The position numbers and the translations under genes are program-made. From contig NZ_JAPHUF010000018.1 of assembly GCF_026196735.1 (NCBI RefSeq), forward strand, positions 1-36,981: a stretch of 36,981 nucleotides of DNA, written 5' to 3'. This DNA comes from Sulfurimonas sp. (GTDB taxonomy: Bacteria; Campylobacterota; Campylobacteria; Campylobacterales; Sulfurimonadaceae). Positions 7,039 to 15,386 of this stretch are shown here, one piece after another. Position 1 is the first letter of the stretch. Each line of letters starts with the position of its first letter. The notes below the pieces were generated by a model, which was given only the letters and a program-made list of their open reading frames with translations, had not been told where the DNA came from and did no database searches.

Positions 7039-7044
7039 ATTATA
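7039..7044 (-). promoter_or_regulatory. purM promoter -10 box
   Basis: TATAAT on the minus strand, with ACTTGA 17 bases upstream (7062-7067) as a poor -35. The predicted start of transcription is near 7032, giving a leader of about 108 nt. Confidence 0.6.
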
Positions 7045-7067
7045 TCTTATTGGAGCATAAATCAAGT

Positions 7068-8405
7068 TTAGGAATTTTTATCTCCAAACATGTCATAGTA
7101 TAAAGCTGTTGCCCAGCCGTATATAGAATTCCCATTTGTTTTACCGTCTTTTTTCCAGTCTTCACTGCTTAGTGTTCCGGCAAAATCAAATGCTTTAGTC
7201 TTTTTGTCATATGAGTATTGAGTATAAATGTAGATAGCTTTTTCAGGTGCGGTAGATATGGCTGAAAAACAGGTTGTGGTTGGAGGTTCCCAAGCTAATA
7301 CAGCTGTTTTGTTGATTCTTTGTGCAATGTTTTGAGCGACGATTAAGCCTTCAGAGTTTGCAGTGTTTCCTGACTTTGAAAAGCCCATTGGGCGAGCATC
7401 GCCGGTAATGAAAACATTTTTTGCACCAACGGCTTCATATGTTAAAGGGTTGATATTTCCTTCCATCATATTTTTAGCATCTTTTGCTAAGCCAACTCTC
7501 TCTAAGATTTTAGCACCTCTTACATGTGGATAAAAAGATGCATCTTCAAACTCAAACTCGTCAAATTCGGTATATACGATTTTATTATTTAAATCAATTT
7601 CATTGATAGGAGAGCTAGGAAGATATTCAAGATAATCAGCATAAAGCTCATCAAATGCACTTTGAAAACCTTTCTCTTTAATAGTAATTGTGTTGTTCTC
7701 ATCAAGTAAAATAACTTTACCTTTTATCTTGTTTTGTTTAAAGTACTCAGCAACTATGCAAGCTCTTTCATATGGAGCAGGAAGGCATCTGTAATTTCCA
7801 GAGGGAACAGTCATTATAAAATTTCCACCTTTGAAGTTTAAAATTTTATTTTTTAATGTAATATGCTCAGAACCTGGAATAAAACCAGCCGGATACTCAT
7901 GTCTGAGTCTATTTTCAAAAGCTATATCTTCTGTCCACCGAGAGTAATCATAGTCAATTCCCGGAGCAAAAACCAGGTAATCATATTTTATATTTCCATT
8001 ACTAGTTTGTAAGATTTGTTTTTCTTTGTCAAGTCCGATTGCCGTTGCTTGAAAGTAAGTATAGTTGTAGTTTCTAGCAGCTTGGAGGTAATCATGTTTT
8101 AAAAACTCAAGCTCAACCTTATCTACTAACCATAAGTTACTGACAGGGCATGATGTGAATTCATGTCTTTGTTCCACTAGGATTACTTCTGCATCCGGAG
8201 CAAATACTTTTGTGTTCTTTGCAATTGACAGCCCGGACCACCCACCACCTACAACCACCACTCTAGGTTTATCTGTGTCAGGCAGAGGTGCTTTGTAGTC
8301 AGTATCTTGTTTTGGAGTGCTCAAGCTATCGTTATTACCGGCAAAAGCGGAAGTCGCTACTGCTAATCCTGATAACGCCAAAACTTCTCTTCGTGAAATA
8401 GCCAT
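7068..8405 (-). CDS. Flavocytochrome c sulfide dehydrogenase-type flavoprotein (FccB/SoxF-like)
   Basis: A 445-residue FAD protein of the sulfide dehydrogenase family, which oxidises sulfide in the periplasm and passes electrons to a c-type cytochrome. The N-terminus carries a twin-arginine signal (SRREVLALSGLA), so it is exported folded with its cofactor. VVVVGGGWSGL (about 49-59) is the FAD Rossmann motif. TSCPVSN (Cys86) matches the FccB cysteine that binds FAD covalently. YRCLPAPYERA (Cys207) and TTTCFS (Cys379) match the redox-active cysteine pair, and FITGDARPM is the second FAD motif. All three key cysteines are present, so activity is likely. No cytochrome subunit gene is adjacent; a small DUF2892 membrane protein lies directly upstream in the same unit. 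Confidence 0.88.
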   Translation of the reverse strand: MAISRREVLALSGLAVATSAFAGNNDSLSTPKQDTDYKAPLPDTDKPRVVVVGGGWSGLSIAKNTKVFAPDAEVILVEQRHEFTSCPVSNLWLVDKVELEFLKHDYLQAARNYNYTYFQATAIGLDKEKQILQTSNGNIKYDYLVFAPGIDYDYSRWTEDIAFENRLRHEYPAGFIPGSEHITLKNKILNFKGGNFIMTVPSGNYRCLPAPYERACIVAEYFKQNKIKGKVILLDENNTITIKEKGFQSAFDELYADYLEYLPSSPINEIDLNNKIVYTEFDEFEFEDASFYPHVRGAKILERVGLAKDAKNMMEGNINPLTYEAVGAKNVFITGDARPMGFSKSGNTANSEGLIVAQNIAQRINKTAVLAWEPPTTTCFSAISTAPEKAIYIYTQYSYDKKTKAFDFAGTLSSEDWKKDGKTNGNSIYGWATALYYDMFGDKNS

Positions 8406-8462
8406 GATAAAGCCTTATATATAATTTGTGATTATATTATCATTTTAAGTCTTACCAATTGC

Positions 8463-8645
8463 TTATTTAGGAGAACACTTCTTACTGATTATGCAGATTG
8501 GACAGAATTTAACAAGCCCCGCAATTAGAGGAATTACTCCTAAATAAAACCATGCATTGTCCCAGATAACTGCTACAGCAATGAGTGCTAAGCCTAGTAC
8601 AATACGAAATTTACTACAAAAGCTTCTTATTTTGTCATAATTCAT
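8463..8645 (-). CDS. Small DUF2892-like membrane protein
   Basis: 60 residues with two predicted membrane segments (about 13-29 and 31-46) separated by a tight turn. The C-terminal FCPICIISKKC has Cys48, Cys51 and Cys57, with a further Cys10 near the N-terminus. The layout resembles DUF2892, the membrane part of YgaP-type rhodanese proteins, which is often found beside sulfur-transfer genes. AAGGAAG six bases before the ATG supports the start, and TATAAT at 8669-8674 is its promoter. It lies 57 bases upstream of the sulfide dehydrogenase flavoprotein gene on the same strand, so they probably form one transcript. A link to sulfur handling is inference from context. Confidence 0.75.
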   Translation of the reverse strand: MNYDKIRSFCSKFRIVLGLALIAVAVIWDNAWFYLGVIPLIAGLVKFCPICIISKKCSPK

Positions 8646-8668
8646 TTTTCTTCCTTTTATTTTTTGAA

Positions 8669-8705
8669 ATTATATCTATTATTACATGAAATTAATAGAC
8701 TATTA
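8669..8705 (-). promoter_or_regulatory. Promoter and palindrome for the DUF2892/sulfide dehydrogenase unit
   Basis: On the minus strand, TATAAT at 8669-8674 lies 23 bases before the DUF2892 start codon. A perfect 13-bp palindrome TAATAG-A-CTATTA covers 8693-8705, exactly the -35 position. It is a candidate operator for control of the sulfide oxidation genes. Confidence 0.5.
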
Positions 8706-8736
8706 TCAATTAAGGCTTAAATTAATGTAATATTTC

Positions 8737-8773
8737 AGCTTTTTAAAGCTTTTTAATCCAAATATGCTAAAAT
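8737..8773 (+). promoter_or_regulatory. speE-coaE-dapF promoter
   Basis: An extended -10, TGC-TAAAAT (8765-8773), is preceded by a perfect tandem 10-bp repeat AGCTTTTTAA (8737-8756). Helical-turn-spaced T-rich blocks in place of a -35 box are typical of the vegetative promoter of this phylum. The box also rules out translation from the ATG at 8764, which it overlaps. Confidence 0.62.
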
Positions 8774-8805
8774 CCATTTTAATTAATAAAATAGGAAATT
8801 TGAAA

Positions 8806-9351
8806 ATGAAAGAATTTATTTATCCAGAAATGATGATACATGTTCCAGTATGTACAAGTAAAGAAGCAAACGATATTTTAATTATTAGTGATAATGCAGA
8901 TTTATTAAGTGTAGAGGCAGCTAGACACAGCGAGACCAATGTAAAAGTAATCACATGTAGTTTGAGTGAAATAAGTGCACTTGAAGATAATGCATATGAT
9001 GTCATAGTATCTGAGATGGCAAGTGATCCAGCACTGTTTTCACAAGTAAACCGTGTTTTAAGAGATGATGGACAGTTTGTCACAACTCATCCTTCTTTAG
9101 ATGAGGTGGAAGAAAATAAAAACATAATGAAAATGCTTGGAAATTATTTTAAAGTGATTATGCCGTACAATTTAGGCAATGGCTCTACTGCATTACTATC
9201 TTCAAAAGAGTATCATCCAACAGCAGATATAAATCTTCATCGTGCGGATATGCTTGATGGATTAAGCTACTACAATTGTGACATTCACCCTGCTGCATTT
9301 GCTATGGGTAATTATATAAGAAAAGCTTACTTAGGCAGTATTAAAAACTAA
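8806..9351 (+). CDS. speE: Spermidine synthase-like protein, short and degenerate
   Basis: 181 residues against about 260-290 in classical spermidine synthases. It keeps the aminopropyltransferase outline: ILIISDNADLLSVEAARH where the SAM-binding loop normally stands, YDVIVSEMASDP, a VLRDDGQFVT strand, and the C-terminal GLSYYNCDIHPAAFAMGNY, which matches the family's YYN-H-AF region. The usual GGGDG loop has been replaced and the N-terminal strand domain is cut short. It may be a bona fide enzyme of the short form found in this phylum or a non-catalytic relative. The start at 8806 is chosen because AGGA (8793-8796) precedes it and the -10 box lies upstream. Its stop shares one base with coaE. 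Confidence 0.72.
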   Translation: MKEFIYPEMMIHVPVCTSKEANDILIISDNADLLSVEAARHSETNVKVITCSLSEISALEDNAYDVIVSEMASDPALFSQVNRVLRDDGQFVTTHPSLDEVEENKNIMKMLGNYFKVIMPYNLGNGSTALLSSKEYHPTADINLHRADMLDGLSYYNCDIHPAAFAMGNYIRKAYLGSIKN

Positions 9352-9944
9352 TGGCATTTAAGTATGCTATCGCTTTAACCGGAGGAATTGCTACAGGCAA
9401 AAGTACCGTAGCATCCCTTCTTGCACTAAATGGTATGAGAGTAATAGACGCAGACAGCATATCTCATGAAATTTTAGATGCTTCTGCTTCTTGGGTAAAA
9501 GAAAATTTTGGTGATGAATACATTAACGGTTCAAAAGTTGATAGAGCTAAACTTGGTAGTTTGGTTTTTTCAAATGTTGAGGCCAAAAAGAAACTAGAAG
9601 AGTTTTTGCATCCTAAAATAAGAGACGAGATAGAAAAAAGAAGTGTAAAACAGGACAAATTTAAGTTCCCTTACCTTATTGATATACCCTTGTTTTTTGA
9701 AAATGGTGCATATGATATAAAAGAGTGTGTGGTTGTTTATACTCCAAGCGAGATTCAGCTTGAGCGGTTTATGAAGAGAAATGGCTACTCAAAAGAGGAA
9801 TCCTTAAATAGAATAAACTCACAAATGTCTATAGAAGAGAAGAAAAAAAGAGCTACCTGGGTTATAGATAATTCTAAAGATTTAAAGCATCTACAACAAG
9901 AGGTTGAAGATTTCGTTGAAAAAATTAAGGCCAAATATTTATGA
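9351..9944 (+). CDS. coaE: Dephospho-CoA kinase
   Basis: Catalyses the last step of coenzyme A synthesis, phosphorylating the ribose 3'-OH of dephospho-CoA. The 197 residues are the usual size. The P-loop is LTGGIATGKST (residues 9-19), followed by the CoaE text VIDADSISHEIL, LEEFLHPKIR, YLIDIPLFFENGAYD with the acidic substrate-site residues, and RFMKRNGYSKEESLNRINSQ in the lid. The ATG overlaps the stop of speE by one base (TAATG), and dapF follows 10 bases after its stop, so the three genes form an operon. Confidence 0.96.
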   Translation: MAFKYAIALTGGIATGKSTVASLLALNGMRVIDADSISHEILDASASWVKENFGDEYINGSKVDRAKLGSLVFSNVEAKKKLEEFLHPKIRDEIEKRSVKQDKFKFPYLIDIPLFFENGAYDIKECVVVYTPSEIQLERFMKRNGYSKEESLNRINSQMSIEEKKKRATWVIDNSKDLKHLQQEVEDFVEKIKAKYL

Positions 9945-9954
9945 GGTGCTGTTA

Positions 9955-10704
9955 ATGAAAATAGAGAAATATAGTGCAAACGGAAATGATTTTGTAATTT
10001 TTCATTCAGATGTTAAAGAAGATAGAAGTGATCTTGCAAAAGAGATTTGTCATAGACAAAATGGTGTTGGAGCTGATGGGTTAATAGTAATAGTTCCTCA
10101 CGATAAATGTAATTTTGAATGGCAGTTTTATAACTCTGACGGAAGCAGTGCTGAGATGTGCGGAAATGGAAGTCGTGCTGCTGCTCATTATGCATATAAA
10201 CATAAACTAGCGCCCAAAAAAATGAACTTTTTAACGCTAGCGGGTGTAATTAGTGCAGAAGTTGACGAAAATATGGTTTTAAGTGAACTAACTCCTCCAG
10301 AAGTTTTAGAAACCGAGATTGAGCATAATAATAAATCTTGGTGGCTTGTAAATACAGGTGTACCTCACTTGGTAAATATTACAGATAATATAGAAGATTT
10401 TGATATCAATGAAGCAAGAGAGCTTAGATATAAATATAATGCAAATGTAAACATAGTTTTTGTTGATGAAAATAAAAATATTAAAGTTAGAACTTATGAA
10501 CGCGGTGTTGAAGATGAGACTCTAGCATGCGGAACAGGAATGGCGGCAGGCTTTTACAGAGTATATATGGAAAAAAAAGTTGATAATAATATAGAAGTCT
10601 ATCCAAGAAGCGGAGATACTCTTTATTTGGGTATGAATGATAAAACGATTACTTTTCGTGGAGAAGTTAGAAATACTTTTTCAGCAGAGTACAATCCCGA
10701 ATAA
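9955..10704 (+). CDS. dapF: Diaminopimelate epimerase
   Basis: Converts LL- to meso-diaminopimelate for lysine and peptidoglycan synthesis, without a cofactor, using two cysteines. Both are visible in their motifs: Cys69 in EMCGNGSRAAAHY and Cys192 in LACGTGMAAG. The N-terminal KYSANGNDFVIF is also diagnostic. The chosen ATG (9955) has GAGGT about 7 bases upstream, overlapping the coaE stop, and gives 249 residues. An upstream in-frame ATG at 9904 would extend the protein into coaE and lacks support. It ends in a hairpin shared with convergent prfA. Confidence 0.97.
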   Translation: MKIEKYSANGNDFVIFHSDVKEDRSDLAKEICHRQNGVGADGLIVIVPHDKCNFEWQFYNSDGSSAEMCGNGSRAAAHYAYKHKLAPKKMNFLTLAGVISAEVDENMVLSELTPPEVLETEIEHNNKSWWLVNTGVPHLVNITDNIEDFDINEARELRYKYNANVNIVFVDENKNIKVRTYERGVEDETLACGTGMAAGFYRVYMEKKVDNNIEVYPRSGDTLYLGMNDKTITFRGEVRNTFSAEYNPE

Positions 10705-10713
10705 ATCGGGATT
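10693..10713. terminator. Bidirectional terminator between dapF and prfA
   Basis: AATCCCGA (10693-10700) pairs perfectly with TCGGGATT (10706-10713) around ATAAA. The hairpin covers the dapF stop and reaches into the prfA stop, serving two convergent operons. U-tracts are poor on both sides. Confidence 0.6.
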
Positions 10714-11779
10714 AAAGACCGGCAGCCTCAACTATTTTTCCTTGATGGTCTGCAATAAGAGGTTCTATAACTTCATCAAGAAGTCCACCATGCATAATCT
10801 CATTTAGTCTGTATAGTGTTAGAGTAATTCTATGGTCACTAATACGATTTTGTGGATAATTGTATGTACGAATTCTTCCACTTCTGTCTCCCGTTCCAAC
10901 TTGAGCAGAGCGCTGAGCACTATCTTTTGCTTGTGCTTCTTGCATCTCTAAGTCATAAAGTCTGGCTTTTAGAACTTTCATGGCTTTTTCTCTGTTTTTA
11001 TGTTGAGATTTTTGGTCTTGATTTGTTACAACCAAGCCAGTTGGCAAGTGAGTTATACGAACAGCAGAATCTGTAGTATTTACACTCTGTCCTCCACAGC
11101 CAGATGAACGCATAACATCGATTTTAAGGTCATTCTCATTTATTTCAATTTCTACATCATCAACTTCAGGCATAACCGCAACAGTAATTGCTGAGGTATG
11201 GACACGCCCTTGTGATTCTGTTGCCGGAACACGCTGCACTCTATGTGTTCCGCCTTCATATTTCAACCTGCTATAGACCTGATCACCTTTTATAAGCGCA
11301 ATAACTTCTTTAAAGCCGCCAGCATCTGATGGAGAAGTACTCAAAAGTTCAACTTTCCAGCCTTTAACATCAGCATAGCGAGTATAAGCATCAAAAAGGT
11401 CTCCGACAAAAATAGCAGCTTCATCACCACCGGCACCGGCACGAAGCTCAACAATAATATTTCTATCATCGTTGGGATCTTTTGGTAGAAGAAGAAGCTT
11501 TATCTCTTCTTCGAGCAGTGGTTTTTTAGGCTCAAGTTCTTTTAACTCTTCTTTTGCCATTTCGCCCATTTCAGGGTCACTAAGCATCTCTTTAGTATCA
11601 GCGATATCAGCAATTAAAGCTTTATATTCTTTTGCTTTTTCAACGATTGGTAAAAGTGAAGATTGTTCTTTTGAAAGTTCTGTCATCCTTTTGATGTCAG
11701 AAGTTATGTCAGGAGAACTTAGCAGTTGGCTAAGTTCATTATAACGGGTGATAAACGGGGTAAGTTTATCGGCTAACAT
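10712..11779 (-). CDS. prfA: Peptide chain release factor 1
   Basis: Recognises UAA and UAG in the ribosomal A site and triggers release of the finished peptide. 355 residues, full length. The stop-codon tripeptide PAT is in [18 protein letters not shown], and the catalytic GGQ is in [21 protein letters not shown] (Cys where many bacteria have Ala before GGQ). The PAT tripeptide separates it from RF2. The gene starts 12 bases after the stop of rpsT and is co-transcribed with it. The Gln of GGQ is normally methylated by PrmC; no prmC gene is in the window. Confidence 0.97.
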   Translation of the reverse strand: MLADKLTPFITRYNELSQLLSSPDITSDIKRMTELSKEQSSLLPIVEKAKEYKALIADIADTKEMLSDPEMGEMAKEELKELEPKKPLLEEEIKLLLLPKDPNDDRNIIVELRAGAGGDEAAIFVGDLFDAYTRYADVKGWKVELLSTSPSDAGGFKEVIALIKGDQVYSRLKYEGGTHRVQRVPATESQGRVHTSAITVAVMPEVDDVEIEINENDLKIDVMRSSGCGGQSVNTTDSAVRITHLPTGLVVTNQDQKSQHKNREKAMKVLKARLYDLEMQEAQAKDSAQRSAQVGTGDRSGRIRTYNYPQNRISDHRITLTLYRLNEIMHGGLLDEVIEPLIADHQGKIVEAAGL

Positions 11780-11791
11780 TAACTGTTAACC

Positions 11792-12052
11792 TTATATTGC
11801 GTTTACAGCTCTGTGTAGACGACTTATTTTTCTAGCAGCAGTCTCTTTTTTCAAGATACCTTTGCTTACAAATTTTTGAATTTGTTTGTTTGCTACTGTC
11901 ATTGCTGATGTAGCGTCTTCTTTGTTCCCTGCTTCAACTGCAGAACGAACATCCTTAACGATGTTTTTAAGACGAGTTCTATAGAAACGATTACGCTCTG
12001 TACGAACGATAGTTTGGCGAATTCTCTTAATTGATGACTTGTGATTTGCCAT
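11792..12052 (-). CDS. rpsT: 30S ribosomal protein S20
   Basis: An 86-residue, strongly basic, all-helical protein that binds 16S rRNA at the base of the body. [21 protein letters not shown] is the standard S20 start, and the C-terminal [14 protein letters not shown] is typical. GAAGGA lies about 8 bases before the ATG, with a possible TAATAT -10 at 12086-12091. It is the first gene of an rpsT-prfA unit, divergent from glmM. Confidence 0.97.
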   Translation of the reverse strand: MANHKSSIKRIRQTIVRTERNRFYRTRLKNIVKDVRSAVEAGNKEDATSAMTVANKQIQKFVSKGILKKETAARKISRLHRAVNAI

Positions 12053-12161
12053 GTATGAGTCCTTCTCATAAAAATTTAGTGCAGAATATTAGCTTAAATA
12101 TAATTAAAATTAAGTTAAAGCCAAGGTAAATAGCAATAATTTCAACTTAATGAATTAATTA

Positions 12162-12170
12162 TGTTAAAAT
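12162..12170 (+). promoter_or_regulatory. glmM promoter, extended -10
   Basis: TGT-TAAAAT matches the TGn-TAAAAT form seen before speE. Predicted transcription start near 12177. It overlaps an in-frame ATG at 12161, which therefore cannot be the translation start. Confidence 0.58.
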
Positions 12171-12196
12171 ACAGGACTTTAAATTATGGAATATGT

Positions 12197-13537
12197 ATGA
12201 AATTATTTGGAACTGATGGAGTTAGAGGCGAAGCCGGTACTTTTTTAACAGCCGGACTTGCAATGAAAGTTGCAATGGCAGCGGGGATTTATTTTAAAGC
12301 TCATTCTAAAACTAATAAAATTTTAGTCGGAAAAGATACTCGCAGAAGCGGCTACATGATAGAAAATGCTATAGTCAGCGGTTTAACTGCTATTGGCTAT
12401 GATGTAATTCAGATAGGACCTATGCCTACACCTGCAATTGCTTTTATTACAGAAAATATGCGTTGTGATGCCGGTATTATGATCAGTGCATCCCATAACT
12501 CTTATGAAGATAACGGAATAAAGTTTTTTGACGGTTGTGGAGATAAGCTCTCAGAGAGTGTCGAAAAAGAGATAGAAAATATTTATCTTAATGAAGACAA
12601 ACTTCTAGAAGCACAAACAAGAGCAAAAAATATTGGTAAAGCTAAAAGAATCGATGATGTTGTCGGTCGTTATATAGTTCAACTTAAAAATTCATTTCCC
12701 AGAGATATTTCTCTTGCAAATATGCGAATAGTTTTAGATACTGCAAATGGTGCAGGATATATTGTGGGACCGACAGTATTGGAAGAACTAGGTGCAGAAG
12801 TTATAGTGTTGCACAATAAACCAGACGGTTTCAACATAAATCAGGATTGTGGAGCCCTTCATACAAAAGATTTGTGTGAAAGTGTGGTTAAATATAGAGC
12901 AGATTTGGGGATAGCACTTGATGGCGATGCAGATAGGCTTGTTATAGTTGATGAAAATGGTGAGGTTGTTGATGGAGATCAGCTTCTTGGTGCACTCGGC
13001 TCATATATGAATGATGTCGGCACTTTAAAGGGCGGCGGTATCGTTTCAACCGTTATGAGTAATCAAGGTTTAGAAGATTTTATGAAAGAAAAAGGTTTGA
13101 AGCTGTTTCGTTCAGATGTTGGAGACAAAAATGTTCTGCAAATTATGAAAAAAGAGAGCATAAACTTTGGTGGTGAACAGAGCGGACATGTAATCATAAG
13201 TGATTATGCAAAAACCGGAGATGGCCTTGTATCTGCGCTTCAAACATTAGCACTTTTGATAAAAACAAATCAAAAAGCATCTCAGGCTCTTCGCCCGTTT
13301 AGCTTATACCCTCAAAAACTAACCAACATAAATATAAAAACCAAAAAACCACTTAGTGAAATAGAGGGACTGGATAAAAAATTAAAAGAATTAGATGAAA
13401 AAGGTATTCGCCATCTTATTCGTTACTCTGGAACAGAAAACAAACTAAGAGTTTTGTTGGAGTGTAAAGATGCCAAAGAGATGAATCTACATATGGATGA
13501 TATGATAGAGTTTTTCAAAAAAGTTTTAAATGCATAA
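12197..13537 (+). CDS. glmM: Phosphoglucosamine mutase
   Basis: Interconverts glucosamine-6-phosphate and glucosamine-1-phosphate, feeding UDP-GlcNAc for peptidoglycan and lipopolysaccharide. 446 residues. Domain order is standard: [15 protein letters not shown] at the N-terminus, the phosphoserine loop [16 protein letters not shown] (active Ser99), the metal loop LDGDADRL, the sugar loop NFGGEQSGH, and the phosphate-binding [12 protein letters not shown] at the C-terminus. The start at 12197 is chosen because the longer form would begin inside the -10 box. It overlaps lspA by 8 bases and starts the long plus-strand run. Confidence 0.97.
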   Translation: MKLFGTDGVRGEAGTFLTAGLAMKVAMAAGIYFKAHSKTNKILVGKDTRRSGYMIENAIVSGLTAIGYDVIQIGPMPTPAIAFITENMRCDAGIMISASHNSYEDNGIKFFDGCGDKLSESVEKEIENIYLNEDKLLEAQTRAKNIGKAKRIDDVVGRYIVQLKNSFPRDISLANMRIVLDTANGAGYIVGPTVLEELGAEVIVLHNKPDGFNINQDCGALHTKDLCESVVKYRADLGIALDGDADRLVIVDENGEVVDGDQLLGALGSYMNDVGTLKGGGIVSTVMSNQGLEDFMKEKGLKLFRSDVGDKNVLQIMKKESINFGGEQSGHVIISDYAKTGDGLVSALQTLALLIKTNQKASQALRPFSLYPQKLTNINIKTKKPLSEIEGLDKKLKELDEKGIRHLIRYSGTENKLRVLLECKDAKEMNLHMDDMIEFFKKVLNA

Positions 13538-13988
13538 AAATAAAACTCTTCGCTTGGTAGTAATACTGTTTTTTACAATAGCAGGTGTTTTTATTGTTGA
13601 CCAAAACATTAAAACACTTTTTGTGGATGGCTGGAGATACTATACTGATTGTATTGACTTGATTTTGGTTTATAACAAAGGTGTAGCATTTTCGATGTTT
13701 GCATTTTTAGATGAGTGGTTGAAATATATCCAGTTGGTACTAATAGCAGGTGTGTTGATATATGTTTTATACCTAAAAGAGGTGTGTTATGCGTTTCCGG
13801 CAGGGCTTATGCTCGGTGGTGCTTTTTCAAATGTATATGACAGATTTATTCACGAAGGTGTTGTAGATATGGTCTATTGGCACTGTGGATTTGATTTTGC
13901 AGTATTTAATTTTGCGGATGTTATGATTAATGTGGCTGTTGTCTGGTTTTTAATACTACATTTCAAACCAAAACTTTGTAAAAATTAA
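13530..13988 (+). CDS. lspA: Lipoprotein signal peptidase (signal peptidase II)
   Basis: An inner-membrane aspartyl protease that cuts prolipoproteins before the lipidated Cys, so it matures the several lipoproteins in this window. 152 residues with four membrane segments. The conserved blocks are VDQNIK (Asp24), [28 protein letters not shown] with catalytic Asp113, and [11 protein letters not shown] with catalytic Asp130. It overlaps the end of glmM, a pairing common in this phylum and probably translationally coupled. Confidence 0.97.
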   Translation: MHKNKTLRLVVILFFTIAGVFIVDQNIKTLFVDGWRYYTDCIDLILVYNKGVAFSMFAFLDEWLKYIQLVLIAGVLIYVLYLKEVCYAFPAGLMLGGAFSNVYDRFIHEGVVDMVYWHCGFDFAVFNFADVMINVAVVWFLILHFKPKLCKN

Positions 13989-14080
13989 GCCTAAAGATAG
14001 ATAAAAGCAGATTTTGGGTAATATTGCTAAAAATAATAGTTAAATAACAGTGTAGTTAAAAACACAAATAAAGGAAATTG

Positions 14081-15382
14081 ATGGAAATCAAAACAAATAA
14101 AATTGACGGTGCTAATGCTGAGATAGAAGCAGCAATCCCAAGAGAAGCAATAGATGCAAACTTAGAAAAAATAGCTAAAGAGTTAGCAAAAACAGCTTCA
14201 GTTCAAGGTTTTCGTAAAGGCAAAGTTCCTGTATCTGTAGTAAAAAAACAGTATGGTGAAAAGCTTGTTCAAGATGCAGAAGCAGAAGCTCTTCGTGCGG
14301 TTTTAAACAAAGGTCTTGATGAGTTGAAAATTGCAATGGAATCATTAATCGGTGAGCCGAATATCTCTAAATTTGTAAAGAGTGATGATAAAATCGATGT
14401 TATTGTAAAAGTAGCTCTTAGACCACAAATAGATCTAGGTAAGTACTCTGAAATGGTTGAAGAATTTGATAAGCCAGCAGTAAGTGATGAAGATGTTGAA
14501 AAAAGACTTGAGCAGTTAGCTGATTCTCAAGGCAAGTTTGTTGATCTTAAAAGAAAAAGAATGGCAAGAGAAGGCGATAGTGTAATTCTTGATTTTGAAG
14601 GTTCAATCGATGGTGAACTATTTGAAGGCGGAGCAGCTAAAGAGTTTGCATTAGTTCTTGGTTCAGGTCAGTTTATCCCAGGTTTTGAAGATCAGGTAAT
14701 CGGCATGAAAATAGGTGAAGAGAAAATTGTAAAAGTTACTTTTCCTGAGAATTACGGCGGAGAGAAGCTAGCTGGTAAAGATGCTGAATTTAAAGTAACT
14801 GTTCATAATATCCAAGAAAAAACAAAAGTAGAGATTGATGACGCTCTTGCTGAGAAAGTGCTTGCAGGACAAGACAATCCTACACTAGAGAACCTAAAAG
14901 CTCAAATAAAAGCTCAACTTCAAGCAGAAGCAGTTGCTAAACTTTACAACGAGGATTTAAAACCGGCACTTTTAGAGACTTTTGTTTCTAAAATCAACTT
15001 TGATTTACCGGAGTTTGTTGTAGACCAAGAGATAGATGTTTCACTTAACAAAAAAGCTAGCACAATGAGTGAAGAGGAGATACAAGAGCTTCGTGATAAC
15101 AACGATAAACTAGAAGCACTTCGTGAGACTTTCAGAGATGAAGCGCAAAAAAGTGTAAAAGCAACATTTATCATTGACGCATTAGCTTCTGCAGAGAGCA
15201 TTAAAGTTGAAGATAATGAAGTAATGCAGACTATTTACTATGAAGCAATGCAGATGGGTCAAGATCCAAAAGAAGCATATGATAAGTACAAAGAAGCTGG
15301 TTATTTACCTGCTATTCAAATGTCAATGGTTGAGGATAAAGTTCTTACTCAGATCCTTAACTCAAAGATGAAAGAAGCATAA
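14081..15382 (+). CDS. tig: Trigger factor
   Basis: A ribosome-bound chaperone and prolyl isomerase that meets nascent chains at the tunnel exit. 433 residues in the usual three parts: the N-terminal ribosome-binding domain with the signature QGFRKGKVPVSVV, the FKBP-type isomerase domain (DSVILDFEGSIDGELFEG through GSGQFIPGFEDQVIGM), and the helical C-terminal chaperone arms. The ATG at 14081 has AAGGAAA 4-9 bases upstream; the TTG at 14078 is less likely. clpP starts 4 bases after the stop, the common tig-clpP pairing. A likely promoter region with TGCTAAAAA lies at about 14025-14033. Confidence 0.96.
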   Translation: MEIKTNKIDGANAEIEAAIPREAIDANLEKIAKELAKTASVQGFRKGKVPVSVVKKQYGEKLVQDAEAEALRAVLNKGLDELKIAMESLIGEPNISKFVKSDDKIDVIVKVALRPQIDLGKYSEMVEEFDKPAVSDEDVEKRLEQLADSQGKFVDLKRKRMAREGDSVILDFEGSIDGELFEGGAAKEFALVLGSGQFIPGFEDQVIGMKIGEEKIVKVTFPENYGGEKLAGKDAEFKVTVHNIQEKTKVEIDDALAEKVLAGQDNPTLENLKAQIKAQLQAEAVAKLYNEDLKPALLETFVSKINFDLPEFVVDQEIDVSLNKKASTMSEEEIQELRDNNDKLEALRETFRDEAQKSVKATFIIDALASAESIKVEDNEVMQTIYYEAMQMGQDPKEAYDKYKEAGYLPAIQMSMVEDKVLTQILNSKMKEA

Positions 15383-15386
15383 TTAG

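Noticed and set aside
8764-8805. An upstream in-frame ATG for speE
   Set aside because: It overlaps the extended -10 promoter box at 8765-8773, so it lies upstream of the transcription start; 8806 has a proper ribosome binding site.
9904-9954. An upstream in-frame ATG for dapF
   Set aside because: It would add a non-conserved extension inside coaE and has no ribosome binding site; MKIEKYSANGNDF is the standard DapF start.
12161-12196. An upstream in-frame ATG for glmM
   Set aside because: It overlaps the TGTTAAAAT promoter box; [11 protein letters not shown] is the standard GlmM start.
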